Shown here in pieces: positions 36,172 to 47,600 of a DNA stretch of 64,000 bases. Position 1 is the first letter of the stretch; each line of letters starts with the position of its first letter. The position numbers and the translations under genes are program-made. Location: assembly GCA_032718475.1 (NCBI GenBank), contig JAUCBJ010007674.1, forward strand, positions 44,828-108,827, in the 5' to 3' direction. Source of the stretch: Nemertoderma westbladi (taxonomy: Eukaryota > Xenacoelomorpha > Nemertodermatida > Nemertodermatidae). The notes beneath the pieces are model-generated. The model was not told the DNA's origin and searched no databases. It saw only the letters and a program-made list of their open reading frames with translations.

Positions 36172-39100
36172 ACTTTATGCATACTGTACTGATGTACCTA
36201 GGCCTAGTGCATACTGTACTGATGTACCTAGGCCTACTGCCGTTGTTTATGCATACTGTACTGATGTACCTAGGCCTAATGCCGTTGTTTATGCATACTG
36301 TACTGATGTACCTAGGCCTACTGCCGTTGTTTATGCATACTGTACTGATGTACCTAGGCCTACTGCCGTTGTTTATGCATACTGTACTGATGTACCTAGG
36401 CCTACTGCCGTTGTTTATGGATACTGTACTGATGTACCTAGGCCTACTGCCGTTGTTTATGGATACTGTACTGATGTACCTAGGCCTACTGCCGTTGTTT
36501 ATGCATACTGTACTGATGTACCTAGGCCTACTGCCGTTGTTTATGGATACTGTACTGATGTACCTAGGCCTAATGCCGTTGTTTATGGATACTGTACTGA
36601 TGTACCTAGGCCTACTGCCGTTGTTTATGCATACTGTACTGATGTACCTAGGCCTACTGCCGTTGTTTATGCATACTGTACTGATGTACCTAGGCCTAAT
36701 GCCGTTGTTTATGGATACTGTACTGATGTACCTAGGCCTACTGCCGTTGTTTATGCATACTGTACTGATGTACCTAGGCCTAATGCCGTTGTTTATGCAT
36801 ACTGTACTGATGTACCTAGGCCTACTGCCGTTGTTTATGCATACTGTACTGATGTACCTAGGCCTAATGCCGTTGTTTATGCATACTGTACTGATGTACC
36901 TAGGCCTACTGCCGTTGTTTATGCATACTGTACTGATGTACCTAGGCCTACTGCCGTTGTTTATGCATACTGTACTGATGTACCTAGGCCTACTGCCGTT
37001 GTTTATGGATACTGTACTGATGTACCTAGGCCTACTGCCGTTGTTTATGGATACTGTACTGATGTACCTAGGCCTACTGCCGTTGTTTATGCATACTGTA
37101 CTGATGTACCTAGGCCTACTGCCGTTGTTTATGGATACTGTACTGATGTACCTAGGCCTAATGCCGTTGTTTATGGATACTGTACTGATGTACCTAGGCC
37201 CACTGCCGTTGTTTATGCATACTGTACTGATGTACCTAGGCCTACTGCCGTTGTTTATGCATACTGTACTGATGTACCTAGGCCTAATGCCGTTGTTTAT
37301 GGATACTGTACTGATGTACCTAGGCCTACTGCCGTTGTTTATGCATACTGTACTGATGTACCTAGGCCTAATGCCGTTGTTTATGCATACTGTACTGATG
37401 TACCTAGGCCTACTGCCGTTGTTTATGCATACTGTACTGATGTACCTAGGCCTACTGCCGTTGTTTATGGATACTGTACTGATGTACCTAGGCCTACTGC
37501 CGTTGTTTATGCATACTGTACTGATGTACCTAGGCCTACTGCCGTTGTTTATGCATACTGTACTGATGTACCTAGGCCTACTGCCGTTGTTTATGGATAC
37601 TGTACTGATGTACCTAGGCCTAATGCCGTTGTTTATGGATACTGTACTGATGTACCTAGGCCTACTGCCGTTGTTTATGCATACTGTACTGATGTACCTA
37701 GGCCTACTGCCGTTGTTTATGCATACTGTACTGATGTACCTAGGCCTACTGCCGTTGTTTATGCATACTGTACTGATGTACCTAGGCCTAATGCCGTTGT
37801 TTATGCATACTGTACTGATGTACCTAGGCCTACTGCCGTTGTTTATGGATACTGTACTGATGTACCTAGGCCTACTGCCGTTGTTTATGGATACTGTACT
37901 GATGTACCTAGGCCTACTGCCGTTGTTTATGGATACTGTACTGATGTACCTAGGCCTACTGCCGTTGTTTATGGATACTGTACTGATGTACCTAGGCCTA
38001 CTGCCGTTGTTTATGGATACTGTACTGATGTACCTAGGCCTACTGCCGTTGTTTATGGATACTGTACTGATGTACCTAGGCCTAATGCCGTTGTTTATGC
38101 ATACTGTACTGATGTACCTAGGCCTACTGCCGTTGTTTATGGATACTGTACTGATGTACCTAGGCCTACTGCCGTTGTTTATGCATACTGTACTGATGTA
38201 CCTAGGCCTACTGCCGTTGTTTATGCATACTGTACTGATGTACCTAGGCCTACTGCCGTTGTTTATGCATACTGTACTGATGTACCTAGGCCTACTGCAT
38301 ACTGTACTGATGTACCTAGGCCTACTGCCGTTGTTTATGCATACTGTACTGATGTACCTAGGCCTACTGCCGTTGTTTATGGATACTGTACTGATGTACC
38401 TAGGCCTACTGCCGTTGTTTATGCATACTGTACTGATGTACCTAGGCCTACTGCGTGTTATGACTGTACTGATGTACCTAGGCCTACTGCCGTTGTTTAT
38501 GCATACTGTACTGATGTACCTAGGCCTACTGCCGTTGTTTATGGATACTGTACTGATGTACCTAGGCCTAATGCCGTTGTTTATGGATACTGTACTGATG
38601 TACCTAGGCCTACTGCCGTTGTTTATGCATACTGTACTGATGTACCTAGGCCTACTGCCGTTGTTTATGCATACTGTACTGATGTACCTAGGCCTACTGC
38701 CGTTGTTTATGCATACTGTACTGATGTACCTAGGCCTAATGCCGTTGTTTATGCATACTGTACTGATGTACCTAGGCCTACTGCCGTTGTTTATGGATAC
38801 TGTACTGATGTACCTAGGCCTACTGCCGTTGTTTATGGATACTGTACTGATGTACCTAGGCCTACTGCCGTTGTTTATGGATACTGTACTGATGTACCTA
38901 GGCCTACTGCCGTTGTTTATGGATACTGTACTGATGTACCTAGGCCTACTGCCGTTGTTTATGGATACTGTACTGATGTACCTAGGCCTACTGCCGTTGT
39001 TTATGGATACTGTACTGATGTACCTAGGCCTACTGCCGTTGTTTATGCATACTGTACTGATGTACCTAGGCCTACTGCCGTTGTTTATGGATACTGTACT

Positions 39101-39384
39101 GATGTACCTAGGCCTACTGCCGTTGTTTATGGATACTGTACTGATGTACCTAGGCCTACTGCCGTTGTTTATGCATACTGTACTGATGTACCTAGGCCTA
39201 CTGCCGTTGTTTATGCATACTGTACTGATGTACCTAGGCCTACTGCCGTTGTTTATGCATACTGTACTGATGTACCTAGGCCTACTGCCGTTGTTTATGG
39301 ATACTGTACTGATGTACCTAGGCCTACTGCCGTTGTTTATGCATACTGTACTGATGTACCTAGGCCTACTGCCGTTGTTTATGG
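36172..39384. repeat. 42-bp tandem array, about 76 copies
   Basis: The unit contains ATACTGTACTGATGTACCTA and GGCCTACTGCCGTTGTTTAT, and is rich in palindromes (GTAC, CCTAGG, TAGGCCTA). Two biallelic positions vary between units: TATGCATAC/TATGGATAC and CCTACTGCC/CCTAATGCC. Shortened units occur near 36198 and 38285, and an aberrant one (GCGTGTTATGAC) at 38453. Because 42 is divisible by 3 and the unit lacks stops in several frames, frames of more than 1,070 codons run through on both strands. I regard none as genes. A block of unit variants around 37600-38100 recurs at about 38550-39060. Confidence 0.97.
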
Positions 39385-40515
39385 AATAATTTTGAATTTG
39401 ATGTATCAATATGGAATAAAATCAAACAAATACTAGAATAAAACTGTTTTATTTCAAAACTAAAATGTGTTATTTATTTTATTCTCTCCTCACTAGAATG
39501 CCTTATCATAACAATCGGACAACCTTGTGGGCGCGATTCGAGTTACATGAGTTATATTATATTTCAGTGGTCTTTTTATCATTATTCTACAGTAAATCCT
39601 GTCTTACACGTTTTATTAACATACCGGTAATAAAACTATAAGCTGTAACCTCATTTATATACCAATTTTGAGAAAAAAAAAAATAAATAAGTGGTGTGAT
39701 CTCTGGTATAACTGTTGAAAACATTAATATTTACAAAATACTGCGATACGAAATACGAAAATCCATTTTCGTATGATATCGTATCCTGTCCCTGATTTAA
39801 TGTGTATCATCAGGGTAAAAAAAGAGCAGGTTACAGCGGCAAACCAAAACAATAAACTAATTTCCTTTTTCATTTGCGTCCCCCTTTTCTGTCCACTTTC
39901 TATCATCGTGTTTCTAACCCCTAACACGTATATGGAACGGTGTTTGTTATGAGAGAGGTTTGTTTATACACCAAACTATATCAAATTAATAATAATTATT
40001 ATTTTAACTAATTATCGTCAGCCCTCCCCTGGGGGGAAATCGACGTGGGTTACGCTCAAAAATGTATCAGTAGCCTGTGCTATTGATGCGTAATGTTTTG
40101 GTTACAACAGCCATCACTCACGCCTTAACCTGTTCCATTTTCCCATATAGGAATTACGTCAAAGTAAATCTGCCTCAATATTAGGGGACATTTATAGAAC
40201 AGAAAAGAGAATGTGGCAAAAATTAAGGTATGCCATTAGATAACATAATATTACCCAATGATTATTAAACATTACTAATAAATAATGATATATTAACATT
40301 AATAATAATGAGCTGAGTTGATAATGTAAATATGGGCGGGGCTAATTAATCCATTCACTTAATATTCTATAACAAAACAAATAATTAGGATACACAGGAT
40401 ATTAAATCCTGTGTAATAAATACAATTAAAGTTACAATCGATTTCTAAATATTTTTGAAAACTATAACGAAAAAAAATGTAATTGAACTGCAACGATCAA
40501 TGATGGCGCCAAAAT
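39385..40515. other. AT-rich spacer, no gene seen
   Basis: About 1.1 kb up to the adapter junction. A 67-codon minus open frame (39724-39927) has no recognisable domain. Confidence 0.5.
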
Positions 40516-40568
40516 AGTACTCTGCGTTGATACCACTGCTTTAAGCAGTGGTATCAACGCAGAGTACT
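40516..40568. other. Two amplification adapters in inverted orientation (assembly artefact)
   Basis: 40543-40568 begins AAGCAGTGGTATCAACGCAG and ends AGTACT: the 26-nt primer used in template-switch cDNA kits and in low-input genomic amplification adapters. 40516-40541 is its exact reverse complement, with one T between. Two adapters back to back mean two amplified fragments joined end to end. Confidence 0.95.
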
Positions 40569-40569
40569 C

Positions 40570-41290
40570 TATGAATTGTCAAGCTTGGGGGACCTGTGAG
40601 ACAGATTCAATGATGTATAGTCTCTGGTTGGAGATGTGTGCACTGTCTTTGACACAGTGAACCAGGTGTAGCATTCTTTTAAATGTGCTGTCTATAGATT
40701 TGATGTCCTCAGCAGTTTGAGCACAGCATAGACTCATATATGAGTCATGAGTCCATGAGACATATAGGTGTAGCACAACAGCTGCTTCAAATAATCTAAT
40801 CTAATCTAAGTGACTTCAAAATCCTATTAACTGTTGCCCATGCCTTCCCTCCTGTATTTGAAGGTCACTGATTTCCGGTTCCACAACAGAAATACACAGA
40901 ACAAACATAAGTCAACCACATGCTCAATCATACCATCCTTAGAGCTTATGCTCATACGAACAGATATTTCCAGAAAATTTCGAAGTTAACTGTCAATTTT
41001 GTTGTCTACTGCACCATGTTCGCTGTTCTAATGACCCAAGTGGACGTGGAGCTTCCTATAGCGATTCTGAGAGTAACTCCTAAGTCTTGAAGTCAATATC
41101 AGGTAGGTGTTTGGCTGATTTTCCTTGACTTTTGGAACCAGTATGACAAGTGTTACCACATCTTTATTGTGGTAGTTGAAGGACATGCTTAGAACATAAT
41201 TAACCATAATGAAAAATACGAATGACGTAAGTGTGTCTCACCCTGGAGGACTCCCCATAAACTTTGAATGGATCTGTGTCACCATCAATA
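40570..41290 (-). pseudogene. Old, diverged copy of the LINE's RT C-terminal region
   Basis: It follows the same order as 24720-25450 of the LINE (CAAGCTTGGGGGA..., then CCTCAGCAGTT, then ACCATCCTT.GAGCTTATGCTCAT, then GTGTCACC), but with many substitutions and small indels. Only a 65-codon fragment (40579-40776) stays open. It starts within about 10 bp of the adapter, so its 3' end is lost at the artificial junction. Confidence 0.82.
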
Positions 41291-42283
41291 TATAAACAAT
41301 ATAATAATAATATAATACAAGCTGGCAAGCCTGGAGGGTTCACGGTCCTCCTACTTAATCAGTACAATAATAATACGTTTTCATTCGGCATTCGGGTAGG
41401 CCTATGTTTCCTTTTCACTTGTTCCCATCGTAGGCGACCTCATGCTCATCCCACCACGACCACGACCACCAGTTACGAGTTGGGTAGGCGTCTACCGGCA
41501 ACCGGTAAGTAATTACGCGCCACACGACGTCATCCCGCCATCCGCCAACATTTATACCGGTACGGTAAGCCTACCACCTACCGGCTGGCTACCATCGCAC
41601 CGTAGGTCTACCGCCTACGCCTACCGGTAACGGTAGGCTACTGCGTACCGGTACAGCGGTACTCAAAGTCGTACCGGTATTGTCGTAATTGACAAATGCA
41701 GGATTAAACCGTAACCCGTTCCAGTACCGGTACCATATGCATCTGAACGACTGGACGGTTAATCTCATAGCATAGCTGCATAGGCCTACCGGTAGTCAGT
41801 GCGAAATCGCCTGCGAACATGGCGAAATATTATATTTACTGCTAGGGCTAGGCTAGGACCTACTGCTGTACTGACCTATGACAGTATGAAGATAGGTAGA
41901 TAGGCCTACAGTGGTCCGGTAGTACCGGTCCGGTATGCCTACTACAGGCAGACAATCAGACAGTACTAGCAGTGCTAATTAATTACCTTAATTAAATCTT
42001 CAATTAGGTCATAATATAGGTCCAAATTTAAAAATCGGCCTCCGTTAATCGATTTAGAAATAATTCAGGTACCTCCATGCCAAATATCAGAATCATTCAT
42101 TGCGTTCCCTATGACAAGATAGCTTTTTCCTAAACCATGCGAAAACACGCAAATATAGCGCTCACATCGCACAAATACCATCTCGACACCCAATTTTTTG
42201 TATGAGCCTTCGCCATCCCTATATCTAACTTTTGTCCAAATTTTGTTTCGATTGATTAATAAATAACTGAGATATCGCTCTGG
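41291..42283. promoter_or_regulatory. CpG- and ACCGGT-rich stretch of unknown role
   Basis: 41400-41960 is much richer in CpG than its surroundings and holds many ACCGGT, GTAGGC and TAGGCCTA words. It could be a CpG-rich promoter or just decayed palindrome-rich repeat. No TATA box, start codon context or exon ties it to a gene, so the regulatory label is tentative. The rest of the stretch is ordinary AT-rich DNA. Confidence 0.25.
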
Positions 42284-42330
42284 ACACACACACACACACA
42301 CACACACACTAACACACACACACACACACA
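42284..42330. repeat. (CA)n microsatellite
   Basis: About 23 dinucleotides with one CTAA interruption. Confidence 0.97.
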
Positions 42331-42604
42331 TTACGGTAATAATGGTCACTTATGTCAAGGACCGTGAACCAATATATAATAATATATATCAATATAATAT
42401 AATAATCAATATATAGTATATAAAAAAATTTCGTCAACTACAGTATGTAAGGAGTTAGGACAATTGCCACAGTCCCACTGTATCAACAACAAGTGTATCA
42501 CAGCTTCAATACAACATACCGATTATACAGTAGTATAGATGCATACTGTATACTGGTCAAGTACAGTTATGTTGTTTTGATTAATTGGGTGTGTGTAGTT
42601 TTCC
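42331..42604. other. AT-rich spacer
   Basis: TATA/ATAAT-rich sequence without a recognisable feature. Confidence 0.5.
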
Positions 42605-44342
42605 ATTTTGTGCCCTATTGCTATGACCCTAACTGTGCTGATTTCCTTTAATTTGTAGTCTCCATCCCGATATGGATGATAACTGTGCTGATTTCCTTTG
42701 GTTTGTAGTCTCCATTCAGATATGTACACTAACTATGCTGATTTCCTTTGGTTTGTAATCTCCATCCTGATATGGACATTAACTGTGTTTGGTTTGTAGT
42801 CTCCATCTCGATATGGATGCTAATTGCTAACTCAGTGTGATCAGCTGATTTCATTTAGTTTGCAGTCTCTATCCCGATATGGACACTAACCTGTGCTGAT
42901 TTCCTTTAGTTTGCAGTCGCTGTCCCGATGTGGATGCTAGCTGTGCTGATTTCCTTTGGTTTGTATTCTCCATCCCGATATGGATGCTAACTGTGCTAAT
43001 TTCCTTTGGTTTGTAGTCTCCATCATGATATGTACAGATGTACTGATGTATGCTAACTTTGCTACTGTAATTTCCTTTGGTTTGTAGTCTCCATCCCAAT
43101 ATGGATGCTAAATGTGCTGATTTCCTTTAGATTGAAGTCTCCATCCCGATATGGACACTAACTGTGCTGATTTCCTTTAGTTTGTAGTCTCGGTCCCTAT
43201 ATGGATGCTAGCTGTGATGATTTCCTTTGGTTTGTAGTCTCCATCCCGATATGGATGCTAACTGTGCTGATTCCTTTAGTTTGTAGTCTCGGTGCCTATA
43301 TGGATGCTAGCTGTGATGATTTCCTTTGGTTTGTAGTCTCCATCCCGATATGGATGCTAACTGTGCTGATTCCATTAGGTTGTAGTCTCCATCCCAATAT
43401 GGATGCTAAATGTGCTGATTTCCTTTAGATTGAAGTCTCCATCCCGATATGGACACTAACTGTGCTGATTTCCTTTAGTTTGTAGTCTCGGTCCCTATAT
43501 GGATGCTAGCTGTGATGATTTCCTTTGGTTTGTAGACTCCACCCCGATATGGATGCTAACTGTGCTGATTTCCTTTAGTTTGTAGTCTCCGTCCCGACAT
43601 GGATGTTAGCTGTGCTGATTTATTTTAGTTAGTGCTTTCCGACTCGATATGGATGATAACTGTGCTGATTACTTTAGGTTGTAGTCTCCATCCCAATATG
43701 GATGCTAAATGTGCTGATTTCCTTTAGATTGAAGTCTCCATCCCGATATGGACACTAACTGTGCTGATTTCCTTTAGTTTGTAGTCTCGGTCCCTATATG
43801 GATGCTAGCTGTGATGATTTCCTTTGGTTTGTAGTCTCCATCCCGATATGGATGCTAACTGTGCTGATTTCCTTTAGTTTGTAGTCCCCATCACGATATG
43901 GATGCTAACTGTGCTGATTTCCTTTAGTTTGTAGTCTCCATCCCGATATGGATGCTAGCTGTGCTGATTTCCTTTGGTTTGTAGTCTCCGTCCCGATATG
44001 GATGCTAACTGTGCTGATTTCCTTTAGTATGTAGTCTCCATACCGATATGGATGATAACTGTGCTGATTTCCTTTAGTTTGTAGTCTCCATACCGATATG
44101 GATGATAACTGTGCTGATTTCCTTTGCTTTGTATTAGTTTGTAGTCTCCATCATGATATGTATGCTAACTTTGCTACTGTAATTTCCTTTGGTTTGTAGT
44201 CTCCACCACGACATGGATGTTAGCTGTGCTGATTTATTTTAGTTTGTGCTTTCCGACCTGATATGGATGCTAACTGAGCTGATTTCCTTTGGTTTGTAGT
44301 CTCCATCCCTACATGGATGCTAACTCTGCTGATTTATTTCAG
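42605..44342. repeat. 50-bp tandem array spanning the ShKT exon's splice acceptor, about 34 copies
   Basis: On the plus strand each unit is an intron end (CTGATTTCCTTTAG or ...TTTGG) followed by TTTGTAGTCTCCATCCCGAT and ATGGATGCTAACTGTG. This is homologous to the first ~36 nt of exon 44343-44600 (TTTGTCCTTTCCGACCCGAT, then ATGGATGATAACTGTG). Copies are 50 bp with some 48-70 bp irregular ones and are more diverged than in the other arrays. A six-unit, ~300-bp block recurs three times (starting near 43125, 43425 and 43723). Confidence 0.93.
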
Positions 44343-44600
44343 TTTGTCCTTTCCGACCCGATATGGATGATAACTGTGAAGGATGGGCTGCGGCTGGAGA
44401 ATGCACTGCTAACCCTCGCTACATGTATAACTACTGCCAGGTCAGCTGTAACTACTGTGACAACCAAGGGAGCTGCATAGAGCAACCGGATATTGGTCCC
44501 GAGTGTGATGGATGGGCAGCGGTTGGTGATTGCACTAACAACCCGAGTTACATGTATCAACACTGTCAAACTGCTTGTAACAAATGTAACGATGGTATAG
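44343..44600 (+). CDS. ShKT exon: two modules
   Basis: Acceptor TTATTTCAG/TTTGTCC and donor GGTATAG/GTGAGA, phase 1 at both ends. Module 1 includes CPFRPDMDDNCEGWAAAGEC and then NPRYMYNYCQVSCNYC. Module 2 includes CIEQPDIGPECDGWAAVGDC and then NPSYMYQHCQTACNKC. Each has six cysteines in the C-x(n)-C-x2-W-x3-G-x-C-x2-NPxYM-x3-C-x3-C-x2-C pattern. The acceptor is the last unit of the 50-bp array. Confidence 0.88.
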
Positions 44601-47600
44601 GTGAGAGTTACTTTCTTATATTAATGAATGTGTGAAATTAAATTGTATACTCTACAGTATAGCAAAAAAAACACTGTATACTATACGAAGATTTAAATTA
44701 TTAAGAAGATTTAGGCCCGGTTTCTCAAAACTCACTTACTTAAATTGGGCACTTAAACTAAGTGTTTTGTTTCTAAGTGCCCCTTAAATTTATTTGCAGT
44801 TTCTCAAAACTTAAATGGCCATTTAAAATTTCACATTTAAGGGATTACTTAAGGGGGGGGGGGGGGGGGGGGGTATACCCCCCCATGAACCTTTTTTTTT
44901 TAAATGGCTATCAATTAGTGTTAAATGATAATATTGCTATGCTCATGGTCAACCACTGTATGGAAGGCCAAATAGCCTTTATAGTAAAATTTGAAAATGT
45001 ATAGCCTCCACCTAGCGGCTGGCGGCGGAATTAAAGATTTCACTAAAATTGCTACTAGTTTCTCAATTTTGGTCCAAATTTCTTGAAATCAACTTTTTTG
45101 GACTCAGCGTGATCGACTCTACAAAACTTATCTTATAGAATTTCTAATTAGCCATTTTTATTTTAATTAATTAACTTAATTAATTAATTATCATATTTTT
45201 AATTAAAATTGGCTAATTAGAAAAAATTGTAATATTTATCAAAATTCCATAAGATAACTTTTAAAGAGCTTCCAAAGCTCGTTCGAATGAGCCATAAATG
45301 AAGAAAATTGGTTAAAAAATGACGGAGGAGTAGTAATTTGAAAATGAAAAATGTCCGAGAAAATGCCCTTCAAAGTTTAAACCGTCCTGCCAAAATTGGC
45401 TGTCTGTGTTCTGGTTGGTTAATTATTTCCGGCACGAAGGATGTACACCAACGAGCTAAAAAGTTCATTAAGGGGATTTTCGGGGTCGCTGATTTCATTT
45501 CCGGTGTCAGTTTTAATTTTTGGTGGAATCTTTTGTTCCAGTAGTTATAAATAGACATTGACGAAAATCGAGAGTAAACAACATCAAACTCAATCCACTA
45601 CAAATCAGATCGTGGCGCAAATTGACCGTAAGTGAAAATAGTGATCTTCAGCGAAAATTGAATTTAAGTGAAATAATGTTGTAACTTTAACTTTAATGTA
45701 ACAATTTTCCGTATATACAAGACGTTGGCTTGCTGGGAAGGCCCATTACACAAACTACGCATTGTAATTGTTTTGGTTAGAAAACACCGTCACTGTAACC
45801 TGCTCCATTATTCCCTTAATGTTTTTAATTAAATAAAATTAACTTTTCAAACCCACTAAAATGTATTTTGTGTTTGTGGTCATTTTGCACTATTGACTCC
45901 TACATTCCTACAAGTATATAACGATACTGAATTTTATTGAGTTCTACTGAGCGACTACTCGGCATTTTAAATCGTCTTTGAAATATTGGCAAGAGATCCG
46001 TAGATCCGTAATCATTTTCAATTTTTTTATTAGCTATTTTTTATGCAGATTTTGGAGTAATTGATGTTCTAGAACATCCCGCGGCAAAAATATATAGATT
46101 TTTTATGGTAGCTATTATTCTTGGTATAGCTAGCAAAAATTATTTTATTGAACTAGTGGGGAGGAGTACCGGTACGGAACTAGTGGGCCGGCGGGATTAA
46201 GGAACCAGTGCTCAGACGGATGAGCACAAAACAAAGACCCAATTATAAAGACCTGCCTAATCTTGTAACATGTGTTAACTTTCGTTTATTGTTTTTGTTC
46301 CCCAATACGCCTTTGCAACCTGCCCCTTTACTTACCTGCTCCTTTAAATGGGACCTAACGCTCTTTGGGACCTAACGCTCTTTGGGACCTAACGCGACAT
46401 TACCTCTTTCTTTCTAAAGTCTTGGGTGTTTGTTTTGTACTCACAAGTGCTCAGACGTAATAAAAATACATTAAATTGATCTTCCATTCACATATGATCA
46501 TATTTAACTGATTGAACTGTTGGCTACAGGTAACTACTGAACTAAACTTTCAGTTTAGGATAAATTTCACTTTAAATAATTAAAGTGGTCACTTAGTTAC
46601 TGTAAGTGCCCGTTATCTTTTTATGAGAAACAAGAATTAACTTAAACTAAGTGGCCATTTAACAAAGTGGGCATTTAAAATTATTAAGTGGCCAATTTAG
46701 GATAAGTGGGCACTTAGTTTGAGAAACCGGGCCATTATATTTATCTAAATATAGCTCCAAGTAAAAAATTTATCGGACACATCAGTTGAATCCTAAATTG
46801 AACTAAATTCGACCTAAACGTGTTATTAACTATTTATTTTACAAAAAGAAAGTACTATTTTTTTGTCCGACTTTTTCGTCCATATTCTACTATTTCGAGG
46901 AAATGCGGATTAAAAAGAGGACAAAAAAATGGTTTATTTTTGTAGAAGATGTTGTTTTCTTTTAAAATTTCACCTTTTCTCCGCAAAAATGCGGACAAAA
47001 AATACATTTTGTCCAAAATCAAACCACATTTAGAATATACTAATATTAATTATGAATTAATTAAATACAATTATTGGAAGTTGAAGTCACACTGATCACC
47101 ACTAGCTACCATTTAATATTTCTTTAAAATATACCTTTTTGAATTAGAAGTAACTAAGTTATCGCAAATTTGATGTCAATTCTGCACCATTGTGTAATAA
47201 AATAATACTAGCTACTATTAATTAGCTATACTGTGTTAGTGAAGGTGATATTCCATAACGTTAATCAAATAATCTTAACAAAAATTTGATTAACTTGTTC
47301 AAAGGATCCTACAACTAATCATTTTAATGCTAAATTTATTAATAATTACAATCGTAATTACTTATCTTGAATAAATACAGTAATGCGATAATACAGTAAT
47401 GTAATGACATCAACAGAAAAATCTTCTAGATCGTTGATTGGATAAATATTTATTACCGAATTTTTGGAATTTTGATTGGATAATCAATCTTTTATTCTTA
47501 AATAGTTACTTTTTCGCTCGAATTTAAACCAAAATCGGGAGAAAAATTTGCACTTTTTTTCCCTAAGGAAAAAAGTAACCCAGAGGATTGCATTGATTTT

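Noticed and set aside
36152-39436. Open frames of 1,075-1,089 codons on both strands
   Set aside because: They are created by a stop-free 42-bp tandem unit (multiple of 3). Several frames are open at once, and no domain, splice or start context supports coding.
35297-39790. GATACGATACGA and its inverse as terminal repeats of a 4.5-kb element containing the 42-bp array
   Set aside because: Only about 13 bp match well, the words are internally repetitive, and no target duplication was found.
44289-44480. Plus open frame with repeated VCSLHPYMDAN/WMLTV-like peptides running into the ShKT exon
   Set aside because: It reads the 50-bp array and then the ShKT exon in the wrong frame. The six-cysteine frame with an AG acceptor at 44341-44342 is clearly the real one.
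44343-44600. Calling the ShKT gene a toxin
   Set aside because: ShKT modules occur in many non-toxic secreted and matrix proteins. No signal peptide or toxin-type short precursor is seen.
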